Numbered from the stretch's first letter, positions 9,561 to 17,651 are shown. The stretch: 64,000 bases of DNA from Methylobacterium sp. PvR107 (GCF_017833295.1 NZ_JAFIBW010000001.1:3871501-3935500); one strand, 5' to 3'. The notes: generated by a model from the sequence alone, not told the origin. Numbers and translations: made by a program.

Positions 9561-9953
9561 TCAGTACCCGTAGGGCACGTAGTAGCCGTGATGGTGATGG
9601 TGGTGATGATGGTGGTGGTACCGCCGGTAGTACCGGTGGTGGTGATGATGATGGTGGTAGAACGGCGGGTAGAAGCCGTGATGGTGGTGATGGTGGTGAT
9701 GATAGTAATATTGCGCCTGCTGAACCGTGGCCTCGCCCTCGGAGGCGGCCGGTAGCAGTTCGGCCTTCGCCGCGGCCTCGTCGGACTCCTTGAGGAGCGC
9801 CACCGCGTCGGGAATGGGCTTGAGCAGGTCGGCGTAGCTCTCGGCCTGCATGGCCGCATCGAGGTTGGCCGGGGCAGGCATCGCGGCCTGCGCCGGGTTG
9901 GCCGCCGCGAGTAGGGTGGCGGCCCCGATCAGGCCAGCGACTGTCTTGTCCAT
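9561..9953 (-). CDS. Secreted poly-histidine protein
   Basis: A 130-residue exported protein. The ATG at 9953 follows AGGAAGGA. A signal peptide ends near residue 24 (AANPAQA). A helical mature region (NLDAAMQAESYADLLKPIPDAVALLKESDEAAAKAEL) leads into a C-terminal tail with runs of about 8, 7 and 10 consecutive His residues separated by Phe, Tyr, Pro and Arg. Such tails bind Ni, Zn, Cu or Co, so a periplasmic metal buffer is likely. The His codons make the visible CAT/ATG-rich microsatellite at 9580-9700. An EcfG-type promoter lies 67 nt upstream, and the Cu/Zn resistance island begins 1 kb away. Confidence 0.8.
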   Translation of the reverse strand: MDKTVAGLIGAATLLAAANPAQAAMPAPANLDAAMQAESYADLLKPIPDAVALLKESDEAAAKAELLPAASEGEATVQQAQYYYHHHHHHHHGFYPPFYHHHHHHHRYYRRYHHHHHHHHHHGYYVPYGY

Positions 9954-10285
9954 CGACGAGATCCTTCCTTGAACGGTGCGGCCCGCCCCCGAGGAAGCGC
10001 GGACGGAAGCGCCGCCAGAAACATCACCCGCCAGAAAGCCGTTCCGGTTTGCCCTGGGCCAGGCAATCACTTCTTCGGCATAAGCGTCGAAGTGCTTGCC
10101 GCCGCTCGCCATGGCCGATGCTGATATTTCGTGACATGAAATTTAGTCGATTATCTGCGCGTCCTCAGTTGTTGTATCTTGCCCGACTACGGCATTGCAT
10201 CGTCGGCGCAACCATGCGGCGCGTGCCCGCCGCTTTTCGAGCCGACGGCGTTGGCGGTAGGACCTTCCTGGTCCGACACGCGGTC
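9954..10285. other. Intergenic stretch holding an EcfG-type promoter
   Basis: These 332 nt contain the promoter at 10020-10045 and, around 10123-10145, an A/T-rich dyad ATTTC-N7-GAAAT. The frame open from 10049 into the copy 2 remnant shows no conserved coding sequence before 10286. Confidence 0.5.
10020..10045 (-). promoter_or_regulatory. Sigma-EcfG-type promoter of the poly-His gene
   Basis: On the minus strand GGAAC (10045-10041) is followed after 17 nt by TGTT (10023-10020). It departs from the GGAAC-N17-CGTT consensus at one base. It lies 67 nt upstream of the poly-His gene start in the correct orientation. Confidence 0.55.
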
Positions 10286-10495
10286 ATGCCCGCAGCCTTC
10301 GCCCAGCAATCCGCCGCGGCACCGGACGCGCCGGCATCCCTCGTCGAGCCGACGGACACGGCCCACCGGCACAGCTTCGGCTATTGCCTGAAGACCGGCG
10401 TCCTGCAGTGGTTCTGCCGGCCCGAACAGACCAGCTTGCTCGACTGCGGGACCACCCCGCCTAAGATGCACTGCCACGACCCGAAGCCGTCGTCA
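10286..10495 (+). pseudogene. Remnant of the small Cys-rich protein family (copy 2)
   Basis: This is homologous over about 65 residues to the broken gene at 7759-8007: PDAPASLVEPTDTAHRHSFG, then CLKTGVLQWFCRPEQTSLLD. Here the central codon is Tyr (TAT), but the upstream signal-peptide part does not match. One Cys is replaced (TSLLDC for TCSLDC). The terminal TAG of copy 1 is TCG here, so the frame runs on for hundreds of codons into unrelated sequence. It has lost both its start region and its stop. Confidence 0.65.
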
Positions 10496-10660
10496 GACGG
10501 CCTTGCCGACCAGGCTCCCGTTGCCGGCCGCGACGGCCATGGCCAGCACGCCCCAGAACGTCACCCGAGCCGTGGCCCTTGCGATAGGGGCGCCGCCCGC
10601 TTGAGCGCCGAGCGCCCCGAGCACGGCCAGGAACACCAGCGAGGCCCCCGACACGGTGTT
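10493..10660 (-). pseudogene. 3' fragment of a VIT/CCC1-family transporter
   Basis: About 55 C-terminal residues match the end of bacterial VIT-family Fe/Mn transporters: SLVFLAVLGALGAQAGG, then RVTFWGVLAMAVAAG. Upstream the frame turns into unrelated Ser/Arg-rich sequence without membrane segments, so the first four helices and the cytosolic domain are missing. The fragment abuts the tail of the copy 2 remnant, which suggests that a deletion joined the two. Confidence 0.6.
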
Positions 10661-10895
10661 CACCGCGAGGTCGCCGGGAGAGAGCGCTGCGGAGCGCGCG
10701 GTGGCGCTGATGGCCGAGTCGGTGATGCGGCGGTATGGCGACGACATCCTCGACGTGGGCTTCTCGGTCGCTGCCCCGGATCCGGCGGCTCGCAATCTAC
10801 CTCTCGACGCTGGTCCACGAACTCGACCCGGCCTGAGGTTTGCGCCCCGGCCATCGCGCGGGGCGGGCTGGTTCCCCGGACGATGGGCACGACGC
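10496..10895. other. Degenerate region between remnants and the copper operon
   Basis: Apart from the VIT fragment, this stretch has no intact gene. Around 10690-10850 plus-strand frames give gene-like pieces (AVALMAESVMRRYGDDILDVG, and in another frame RLAIYLSTLVHELDPA ending at a TGA), possibly a further decayed, frameshifted gene. I cannot name it. Confidence 0.4.
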
Positions 10896-11642
10896 TTAGT
10901 GGTGCATCGCCAGCATCCAGAGGGCCATGGCGACCATCATCACGTTCTCGGTCAGCGAGACGAAGCCGAGCGGCACTTTGCTCGACCCACCGACGCAGGC
11001 GCACTTGATGTCGCGCTTATCGACGTAGACCGCCTTGAACACCGAGACCGCCCCGACCGTGCCGATGAACAGGGCCACCGGGATCGAGATCCAGTTCAGG
11101 GCGCCCGCCACCATCAGCACGCCCGCGATGCCCTCCAGGACAGGATAGGCGTAGGCGTAGCGCACCCAGCGGCGCCCGAGCAGGTCGTAGCCCAGGAACA
11201 TCGACGAGAAGCTCTCGACGTCCTGCAGCTTCAGGAGGGCGAGCACGCACATGCTGAAGGCGATGAACCACTCGGCCGCGCGCATCGTCAACGGCGTCCC
11301 GTACACCGCGTGGCTCGCCGCAAGCGCCATCAGCGCGGTCATCGAGAACACCGCGATGACGGGCGTGTAGGTCGTGGCGTTCGGGCCGTTGGCGGCTTTG
11401 CCGAAGTGGCGCTGTAGGTCGTCGAAGCCGCCGACGCGCTCGCCGTTGATGAAGGTCTGCGGCGTCGACTTGACCCCGTGCTCGGCCTTGAAGCGGTCGG
11501 TCGCCGCCCGGTCGGTCAGGAGGTGGTCCTCGACCTCGAAGCCCTGGCGTTCGAGGAGGTCCTTGGCCTTCAGGCCGTAGGGGCAGGTGTGTTCGGGCGT
11601 GACCATCCGGTAGAGTATGGCCTTGCGGGCGGCTGAGGACAT
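10896..11642 (-). CDS. Glutaredoxin-MauE fusion membrane protein
   Basis: A 248-residue protein with two domains. Residues about 5-80 form a glutaredoxin with active-site CPYG (TPEHTCPYGLKAKDLL), a cis-Pro segment (KSTPQTFINGERVGGFDDL) and no signal peptide. Residues about 90-248 carry four hydrophobic segments matching the MauE/DoxX-like family (VLALLKLQDVESFSSMFLGY, PVLEGIAGVLMVAG), with a CACVGG Cys pair before the last helix. The start at 11642 follows AGGAAGGA. MauE proteins assist disulfide formation in other systems. As the last gene after cusA, 47 nt downstream, it probably handles thiol redox or metal-thiol exchange at the membrane under copper stress. Confidence 0.85.
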   Translation of the reverse strand: MSSAARKAILYRMVTPEHTCPYGLKAKDLLERQGFEVEDHLLTDRAATDRFKAEHGVKSTPQTFINGERVGGFDDLQRHFGKAANGPNATTYTPVIAVFSMTALMALAASHAVYGTPLTMRAAEWFIAFSMCVLALLKLQDVESFSSMFLGYDLLGRRWVRYAYAYPVLEGIAGVLMVAGALNWISIPVALFIGTVGAVSVFKAVYVDKRDIKCACVGGSSKVPLGFVSLTENVMMVAMALWMLAMHH

Positions 11643-11688
11643 CGGGTGTTCCTTCCTGAACTGAGGGCGGTTCAACCGGGGCCGGGAC

Positions 11689-14600
11689 CTATTCGGCGGC
11701 TGCGCAGTAGGCCGGGGGCTCGTCCCGGGTCGCCGCAGCGGTGAAAGAGGCGGGGGGCAAGCCCCGTCCCTTCACGAGGGCGTAGACGGCAGGGATGACG
11801 ACCAGGGTCAGGACGGTCGAGGAGACCATGCCGCCGATCATCGGCACGGCGATGCGCTGCATCACCTCGGAGCCGGAACCCGTGCTCCATAGGATGGGCA
11901 GCAAGCCGGCCATGATGGCGGTGACGGTCATCATCTTCGGGCGCACCCGCTCGACGGCGCCGACCATGATGGCCCGGCGCAGGTCCGCGCGGGTGAGCGT
12001 GCGCCCCTCCCGCTGGCACCCGGCCCGGACCTCGTCGAGGGCGTGGTCGAGGTAGACCAGCATGATCACGCCGGTCTCGGCGGCGACGCCGGCGAGCGCG
12101 ATGAAGCCAACCGCGACCGCGACCGACATGTTGAAGCCCATCCACCACATCAGCCAGACCCCGCCCACCAGGGCGAAGGGCAGCGAGAGCATGACGATGA
12201 GCGTCTCGGTCAGCCGCCGGAAGTTCAGGTAGAGGAGCAGGAACACGACGAGCAGCGTCAGGGGCACGACGATCCTAAGGCGGGCCTCGGCGCGCTCCAG
12301 GTACTCGTACTGCCCGCTCCACTGGAGGGTCGTGCCCTGGGGGAGCCCGACCGCGTCGGCGACCGCGGCCCGGGCATCGGCGACGTAGCCGCCGAGGTCG
12401 CGTCCGGTCAGGTCGACGAAGATGTAGACCGCGAGCTGGCCGTTCTCGGTGCGGATCGAGGTCGGCCCCCTGGTCAACGAGACCTTGGCGACCTCGCCGA
12501 GCGGCACCGTGCCGCCGGCCGGGAGCGGCACCTGCACCGCTGTGGCGATGGATTGCGGGTCGGAGCGGAGGGCGCGCGGGTAGCGTACGTTGACGGTGTA
12601 GCGCTCGCGGCCCTCGACCGTCGTGGTGACGGCCTGCCCGCCGAGCGCCGACGCGATGACGTCCTGCACGTCGCCCACCGCCAGGCCGTAGCGCCCGAGC
12701 GCCTCCCGGTCCGGGGCGATGTCGAGGAAGTATCCGCCGATGACCCGCTCGGCGTAGGCGCTCGACGTGCCCGGCACCTTGCGGACGACCGCCTCGACCC
12801 GGCGGGCGACGCCCTCCATCTCCTTCAGGTCGGTGCCGAGCACTTTGATCCCGACCGGGGTGCGGATGCCGGTCGAGAGCATGTCGATGCGGGCGCGGAT
12901 CGGCTGCGTCCAGGCATTCGAGACGCCGGGGAACTGGAGCGCCCGGTCCATGTCGGCCTTGAGGCGCGCCAGCGTCACGCCGGGGCGCCACTCCGATTTC
13001 GGCTTGAGGCCGATGATGGTCTCGAACATCTCCATCGGCGCCGGATCCGTCGCCGTGTTGGCGCGGCCGGCCTTGCCGTAGACCGAGGCCACCTCCGGGA
13101 AGGTCTTGATGATGCGGTCCTGGGTGGCCAGGAGCTCGGCCGCCTTGGTCACCGAGATCCCCGGCAGGGTCGTCGGCATGTACATCAGAGTGCCCTCGTC
13201 GAGGTCAGGCATGAATTCGGAGCCGAGCTGCCGGGCCGGCCACACGGTCGCGACCAGCACGCCCACGGCGAGCAGGACCGTGAGGACCCGGGCCCGCAGC
13301 ACCCCGGCGATGACCGGCCGGTAAAGCCGGATGAGCAGGCGGTTCACCGGGTTGCGGTGCTCCGGGATGATCCGCCCGCGCACGAACAGCACCATCAGCG
13401 CCGGCACCAGGGTCACCGACAGGATTGCGGCGGCCGCCATGGCGAAGGTCTTGGTGAAGGCCAGCGGCCCGAACAGCCGGCCCTCCTGGCTCTCCAGGGT
13501 GAAGATCGGCAGGAAGCTGACGGTGATGATCAGGAGCGAGAAGAACAGCGACGGCCCCACCTCCGAGGCCGCCTCGACCAGGATCTCGACCCGTGGCTTG
13601 CCCGGCGGCGCCCGCTCCAGGTGCTTGTGGGCGTTCTCGATCATCACGATGGCGGCGTCGATCATGGCGCCGACCGCGATGGCGATGCCGCCGAGCGACA
13701 TGATGTTGGCGCCGAGCCCCATCGCCCGCATGCCGGCGAAGGCCATGAGGATGCCGACCGGCAGCATCAGGATGGCGACCAGCGCGCTGCGCACGTGCAG
13801 CAGGAAGACGACGCACACGAGGGAGACGACGACGCTCTCCTCGACCAGCGTCCCGCGAAGGGTCTCTATCGCGGAATCGATGAGCTGCGAGCGGTCGTAG
13901 ACCGGCAGGATCTCGGTACCCTTCGGTAGGCTCCTGGCGACCTCGGCGAGCTTCGCCTTCACCCCCTCGATCACGCTGAGGGCATTCGCGCCGAACCGCT
14001 GCAGGACGATGCCGCCGGCGACCTCGCCCTCGCCGTTCATCTCGGTGATGCCGCGGCGCTCGTCCGGCCCGAGCTCGACGCGGGCGACGTCCCGGACCCG
14101 CAGCGGGGTGCCGCCCGAGGTCTTCAGGACGATGTTCTCGATATCGGCGACGGTGCGGATGTAGCCGCGGCCGCGCACCATGAACTCGAACTCGGAGAGC
14201 TCGACCGTCCGGCCCCCGACATCGGCGTTGCTCGACCGGATCGCATCGCGAAGCTTGCCCAGCGAGATGCCCTGGGCACGCAGCCGGTTCGGGTCGACCA
14301 CCACGTTGTACTGCTTTACGAAGCCACCCACGCCCGCGACCTCGGCCACGCCCTCGGCCCGCGAGGCGCCGAACCGCACCACCCAGTCCTGGAGCGAGCG
14401 CAGCTCCGCGAGGGTCCGCTCCTTCGCCACCACCACGTATTGGTAGACCCAGCCCACGCCGGTCGCGTCGGGGCCGAGCGTCGGCGTCACGCCCGCCGGG
14501 AGCTTGCTTCCGGCCGCGTTGAGGTATTCCAGCACCCGCGAGCGGCCCCAATACGGGTCGGTTCCGTCCTCGAAGATCACGTAGACGAAGGACACGCCGA

Positions 14601-14862
14601 AGAACGAGAAGCCGCGCACGACCTTCGCCCTTGGCACCGTCAGCATGGCGGTGGTGAGCGGATAGGTGACCTGGTCCTCGACCACCTGCGGCGCCTGCCC
14701 GGGGTATTCCGTGTAGACGATGGCCTGCACGTCCGAGAGGTCGGGGATGGCGTCGAGCGGCAGCGTGCGCAGCGACAGCACGCCGGCCGCCACGGCGAGC
14801 ACCGTCCCGATGAGGACCAGCACCAGATTCCTGGCGGACCAGCCGATGAGACGCGCGATCAC
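11689..14862 (-). CDS. cusA: CusA/CzcA-type heavy-metal RND efflux pump
   Basis: A 1057-residue inner-membrane RND transporter of the heavy-metal efflux class, which drives proton-coupled extrusion of periplasmic or cytosolic metal ions. N-terminal helix one and the porter start (ARLIGWSARNLVLVLIGTVL, then AIPDLSDVQAIVYTEYPGQAP) are typical. The segment RIDMLSTGIRTPVGIKVLG contains the Met of the Cu/Ag-binding cluster described for E. coli CusA, which favours Cu(I)/Ag(I) over Zn/Co. The helix-four motif GAMIDAAIVMIENAHKHLE and a long second porter domain are present. The GTG start at 14862 overlaps the cusB stop in GTGA, so the two are translationally coupled. No CusC outer-membrane factor lies in the window. 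Confidence 0.95.
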   Translation of the reverse strand: MIARLIGWSARNLVLVLIGTVLAVAAGVLSLRTLPLDAIPDLSDVQAIVYTEYPGQAPQVVEDQVTYPLTTAMLTVPRAKVVRGFSFFGVSFVYVIFEDGTDPYWGRSRVLEYLNAAGSKLPAGVTPTLGPDATGVGWVYQYVVVAKERTLAELRSLQDWVVRFGASRAEGVAEVAGVGGFVKQYNVVVDPNRLRAQGISLGKLRDAIRSSNADVGGRTVELSEFEFMVRGRGYIRTVADIENIVLKTSGGTPLRVRDVARVELGPDERRGITEMNGEGEVAGGIVLQRFGANALSVIEGVKAKLAEVARSLPKGTEILPVYDRSQLIDSAIETLRGTLVEESVVVSLVCVVFLLHVRSALVAILMLPVGILMAFAGMRAMGLGANIMSLGGIAIAVGAMIDAAIVMIENAHKHLERAPPGKPRVEILVEAASEVGPSLFFSLLIITVSFLPIFTLESQEGRLFGPLAFTKTFAMAAAAILSVTLVPALMVLFVRGRIIPEHRNPVNRLLIRLYRPVIAGVLRARVLTVLLAVGVLVATVWPARQLGSEFMPDLDEGTLMYMPTTLPGISVTKAAELLATQDRIIKTFPEVASVYGKAGRANTATDPAPMEMFETIIGLKPKSEWRPGVTLARLKADMDRALQFPGVSNAWTQPIRARIDMLSTGIRTPVGIKVLGTDLKEMEGVARRVEAVVRKVPGTSSAYAERVIGGYFLDIAPDREALGRYGLAVGDVQDVIASALGGQAVTTTVEGRERYTVNVRYPRALRSDPQSIATAVQVPLPAGGTVPLGEVAKVSLTRGPTSIRTENGQLAVYIFVDLTGRDLGGYVADARAAVADAVGLPQGTTLQWSGQYEYLERAEARLRIVVPLTLLVVFLLLYLNFRRLTETLIVMLSLPFALVGGVWLMWWMGFNMSVAVAVGFIALAGVAAETGVIMLVYLDHALDEVRAGCQREGRTLTRADLRRAIMVGAVERVRPKMMTVTAIMAGLLPILWSTGSGSEVMQRIAVPMIGGMVSSTVLTLVVIPAVYALVKGRGLPPASFTAAATRDEPPAYCAAAE

Positions 14863-16421
14863 GGCGTCACCCCCGCGTTCTCGGCTTGCCGTTCGTTCGG
14901 CTTCGGGGCGGCCATGCCCTGCAGCGCGGCCTTCAGGTTGCTCTCGGCGTCGATGAGGAAGTTCGCCGCGGTGACCACCGTGTCGCCGGCCGCCACGCCC
15001 TCGCGGATCTCGGTGTAGCTTTCGCCCCGGGCGCCGACCTTCACGGCGCGCGGCTCGAAGCGGCCCTCGCCGCGGTCGAGCAGCACGACCTGGCGCTCGC
15101 CGGTATCGATCACGGCGTCGTCCGGGACCGCCACCACGGGCTTCGGTGACGCCGTGGCGATCTCCACGTCGGCGTACATCTCCGGCAGGAGGGCGCCATC
15201 GGTGTTCGGGACCTCGACGCGCACGCGCGTGGTCCGGGTGTCGGGGTTTACCTGCGGGTAGATGACCCCGACCTTGGCCGAGAAGGTCCGGCCCGGGAGG
15301 GACCGCACCCGCAGCGTGACGGGCTGGCCGACCTTGACGCTGCCGAGATCGCGCTCCGGCACGTCGGCGAGCACCCACAGCAGCGAGATGTCGCCGACGC
15401 GGAAGAGGGTGTCGCCGGCCGCCGCCTTCATGCCCTCGATGGCCGTGCGCTGGAGGATCACGCCGTCCCGCGGCGACGACCACGTGATGGCCATCGGCAC
15501 CTTCCGGGTGCGCTCCATCTCGTCGATGACCGCCTCGGAGACGTTCAGGTTCTGCAGCCGGCGCCGGGCCCCGTCGAAGCCGGGGTTGGCGATAAGCTGG
15601 GCGGCGGCTGCGTTGATGTCGGGCGAGTAGACGTGGACCAGCGCCTCGCCCTTGCGCACCCGGTCGCCGGTGGTGACGTTCTCGACGTGGTCGACGTAGG
15701 CGTCCGAGCGGGTCGCCACGACGGTGACGCGCCGCTCGTCGAGGGTGACGGTGCCGGGCACGCGCACGCTGCGCCCGACGACGCGGCGATCGACCGTTGC
15801 GGTCCGCACGCCGGTCCGCTGGATCTTGCCGGGCGCGACGGTCACGACGCTGCCGCCCTCGTCCTCGCCCTCGTAGACGGGGATATAGTCCATCCCCATC
15901 GAGTCCTTCTTGGGCGCCGGCGAGGTGTCCGGCAGCCCCATGGGGTTGCGGTAGTACAGGACGCGCCGATTGCCCGGGCCGGGCTCGGCCGCCCCGGCCG
16001 CCATACCGCCCTTGCCCATGTCGTGGCCGGCCATACCGTGGCCGCCCATGTCTTGAGCCGCCAAGCCGGCGGGCATGGCCGTGGCCTCGGCGTCCTCCAC
16101 GTCGAAGCGCACGTCCTCGCTGGCGTGGACTGCCCGGAACTCCCGACCGTCCCCCGTGACCATCGGCGCGAGCGAGTAGACCGGCTTCCCGTCCGGGTCC
16201 CGGTAGTAGACGACCGGGCCGGACGGGGCGGCGGGCCGGGCCGCCGACGGCACCAGGCGCGAGAGGCCGTCCCGCGCCCTGTCCACGAGCGCGGTCGGCA
16301 GGCTCCCCGCCAACCGACCCGCAAGGTCGGACACGGCGGGACCGTCGTGTCCGGTCCAATACCCGGCGGCCCCCGCCGCGAGCGCGGAGAGGGCTCCGGC
16401 AAGCCATGCGGACCGGTTCAT
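14859..16421 (-). CDS. cusB: CusB-type RND periplasmic adaptor with heavy-metal-binding domain
   Basis: A 520-residue membrane-fusion protein. An N-terminal hydrophobic anchor (MNRSAWLAGALSALAAGAAG) is followed by a Met/His-rich segment (GGHGMAGHDMGKGGMAAG, about 125-145). A YHS-like heavy-metal-binding motif (YYRNPMGLPDTSPAPKKDSM) comes next, and an earlier related YYRDPDGKPVYSL element at about 72. The lipoyl, hairpin and barrel parts follow (YVDHVENVTTGDRVRKGEAL, then LGSVKVGQPVTLRVRSLPG). It overlaps the upstream gene by 4 nt (ATGA) and cusA by 4 nt. The second metal motif and Met stretch suggest metal delivery to the pump by the adaptor itself. Confidence 0.93.
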   Translation of the reverse strand: MNRSAWLAGALSALAAGAAGYWTGHDGPAVSDLAGRLAGSLPTALVDRARDGLSRLVPSAARPAAPSGPVVYYRDPDGKPVYSLAPMVTGDGREFRAVHASEDVRFDVEDAEATAMPAGLAAQDMGGHGMAGHDMGKGGMAAGAAEPGPGNRRVLYYRNPMGLPDTSPAPKKDSMGMDYIPVYEGEDEGGSVVTVAPGKIQRTGVRTATVDRRVVGRSVRVPGTVTLDERRVTVVATRSDAYVDHVENVTTGDRVRKGEALVHVYSPDINAAAAQLIANPGFDGARRRLQNLNVSEAVIDEMERTRKVPMAITWSSPRDGVILQRTAIEGMKAAAGDTLFRVGDISLLWVLADVPERDLGSVKVGQPVTLRVRSLPGRTFSAKVGVIYPQVNPDTRTTRVRVEVPNTDGALLPEMYADVEIATASPKPVVAVPDDAVIDTGERQVVLLDRGEGRFEPRAVKVGARGESYTEIREGVAAGDTVVTAANFLIDAESNLKAALQGMAAPKPNERQAENAGVTP

Positions 16422-16837
16422 TTCCCGGCCTGGATGATCAGCTTGTCCTCGACCGTGCCGGTCTCGCCCTGGACCTTCGCGGCCAGCGACAGGCGCCAGC
16501 GGCCCTGCATGCCGAGATGGGCCTTGAAGCGATAGATGCCGGGCTCGGTCGAGGGCACCTGCTCGACCTTGGTGGCCATCTCCTCCATGGCGTCGGGGGC
16601 CATGTCGAGCCGCTTGGCGAAGACCACGGCGTCGGTCACCGGCTTGCCGCTGCGCTTGTCCACCAGCCGGACGGCGAGGACGGCATCGCCGACCTTGGCC
16701 TCCTGCTGGACGAGTTGGAACTGGTAGTCCTTGGTGTCCGCGAATGCGGATGCGGTGAGGGCCGGCACCGACAGCACGGCACCGAGCAGCGCCGCCGTGA
16801 GCGGGCGCGCGAGGGTGTTCTTGGTCACGGGTGTCAT
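16418..16837 (-). CDS. YtkA/FixH-like periplasmic protein
   Basis: A 139-residue protein with a signal peptide (residues 1-33, ending TASAFA) and one beta-sandwich domain of the YtkA/FixH type (YQFQLVQQEAKVGDAVLAVRL, then GIYRFKAHLGMQGRWRLSLA). Such domains often accompany CusBA or CopA genes and are thought to assist copper handling, with Met residues available (RLDMAPDAMEEM). It ends within the start codon of cusB, so its translation is coupled to the pump genes. Confidence 0.85.
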   Translation of the reverse strand: MTPVTKNTLARPLTAALLGAVLSVPALTASAFADTKDYQFQLVQQEAKVGDAVLAVRLVDKRSGKPVTDAVVFAKRLDMAPDAMEEMATKVEQVPSTEPGIYRFKAHLGMQGRWRLSLAAKVQGETGTVEDKLIIQAGK

Positions 16838-16909
16838 CTCCTGGACGCGATGGGTGCCGGCGCGCAGGCGCGCGGCATCGTGCCGGCGCTCACGCCGGCG
16901 GCATCGGGT

Positions 16910-17335
16910 TCAGGCTCGGGGAGGCTCGGGTAGCGGCGTCCCGTGCACGCTCGCGAACGGGGGTGGCGCGGGCCAGGCCACGGCCGCCCGCGTTCCGACG
17001 GGCGCCGGGAGGACGACCGCCGTGGGCAGGAGCGAAGCGACGGAGGCGAGGCACAGCGCCATCAGCGGGCAGCCCTTGGCGCAGTCCGGCCTGGCCGCCT
17101 TCTCGTGCGGACAGCAGGGCATGTCGTCCATGGCCATTTCCGCCATGTCGACGTGACCGGAGGCGTCGTCGGCCATGCCCATGTCGGGCATGGCGTGGCC
17201 GTGATGGTCGTGGACGGCGGCCGGCATCGCGGCGTGCATGCCCGCGGTGGCCGCAGGAGCGGTCACCGGCGTCAGGGCGAGACTGAGGACCGCCAGGAGC
17301 GGCAACAGTCGCCGGAGGGCGAGCCAGAACGTCAC
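16910..17335 (-). CDS. Met/His/Cys-rich exported protein of the copper operon
   Basis: A 141-residue protein starting at a GTG (17335). It has an N-terminal signal or anchor helix (RRLLPLLAVLSLALTPVTA), a metal-binding middle (HDHHGHAMPDMGMADDASGH, then DMAEMAMDDMPCC), Cys residues (PCCPHEKAARPDCAKGCPL) and a second hydrophobic segment (LMALCLASVASLLPTAVVL). The layout resembles DUF2946-type small copper-resistance proteins, but the family is not certain. It lies between the HMA chaperone and the FixH-like gene, 72 nt upstream of the latter. A periplasmic Cu/Ag-binding role is inferred from composition and context. Confidence 0.75.
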   Translation of the reverse strand: MTFWLALRRLLPLLAVLSLALTPVTAPAATAGMHAAMPAAVHDHHGHAMPDMGMADDASGHVDMAEMAMDDMPCCPHEKAARPDCAKGCPLMALCLASVASLLPTAVVLPAPVGTRAAVAWPAPPPFASVHGTPLPEPPRA

Positions 17336-17422
17336 GAATTCAGGATGCCAAATTCCGGGCCGGCGCGAAAGTCCGGACGACGGTCTCAGGAACGGCGAAC
17401 GCGCCGGTTGGTTGCGCTTGGC

Positions 17423-17623
17423 TCAGGCGGCCTCGGCCGGATAGCCGGCCTCTGCAATGGCCCGTGCGATCCGGTCGGCCGGTCCCATGGTTCCCGACAC
17501 GGTGACCAGCTTCGACCCGAGGTCGACCTCGACGCCTGCGTTCGGCTCGATGGCCTGCACGGCGCGGGTCACGGACTTGGTGCAGCCGCCACCCCCCATC
17601 TTCTCGACCTTGAAGCGGACCAT
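17423..17623 (-). CDS. HMA-fold metal chaperone with a single Cys
   Basis: A 66-residue CopZ-like protein with the ferredoxin-like beta-alpha-beta pattern (VRFKVEKM, then SVTRAVQAI, then VEVDLGSKLVTVSG, then RIARAIAEAGY). The metal loop, normally MxCxxC, reads MGGGGCTKS, so only the second Cys is present. The codons are unambiguous (ATG GGG GGT GGC GGC TGC). It is first in the leftward copper operon and is preceded by a CueR-type promoter. A single-Cys loop could still deliver Cu(I) as a dimer or with glutathione, or the protein may be impaired. Confidence 0.85.
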   Translation of the reverse strand: MVRFKVEKMGGGGCTKSVTRAVQAIEPNAGVEVDLGSKLVTVSGTMGPADRIARAIAEAGYPAEAA

Positions 17624-17651
17624 GACGCTCTCTCTTGGATGACGTCCCGAT

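Noticed and set aside
9580..9710. Repetitive CAT/ATG tract as a possible CRISPR or satellite
   Set aside because: The repeats are His codons of one reading frame without spacers.
12043..13929. A 628-codon open frame antisense to cusA
   Set aside because: Low-complexity His, Arg, Asp and Gln sequence, without motifs; shadow of the RND pump.
14863..16407. An unbroken reading frame that joins the cusA frame to sequence upstream, suggesting one 1572-residue protein
   Set aside because: The upstream part is the shadow of cusB in another frame; cusB itself is clear and ends with a GTGA overlap at cusA.
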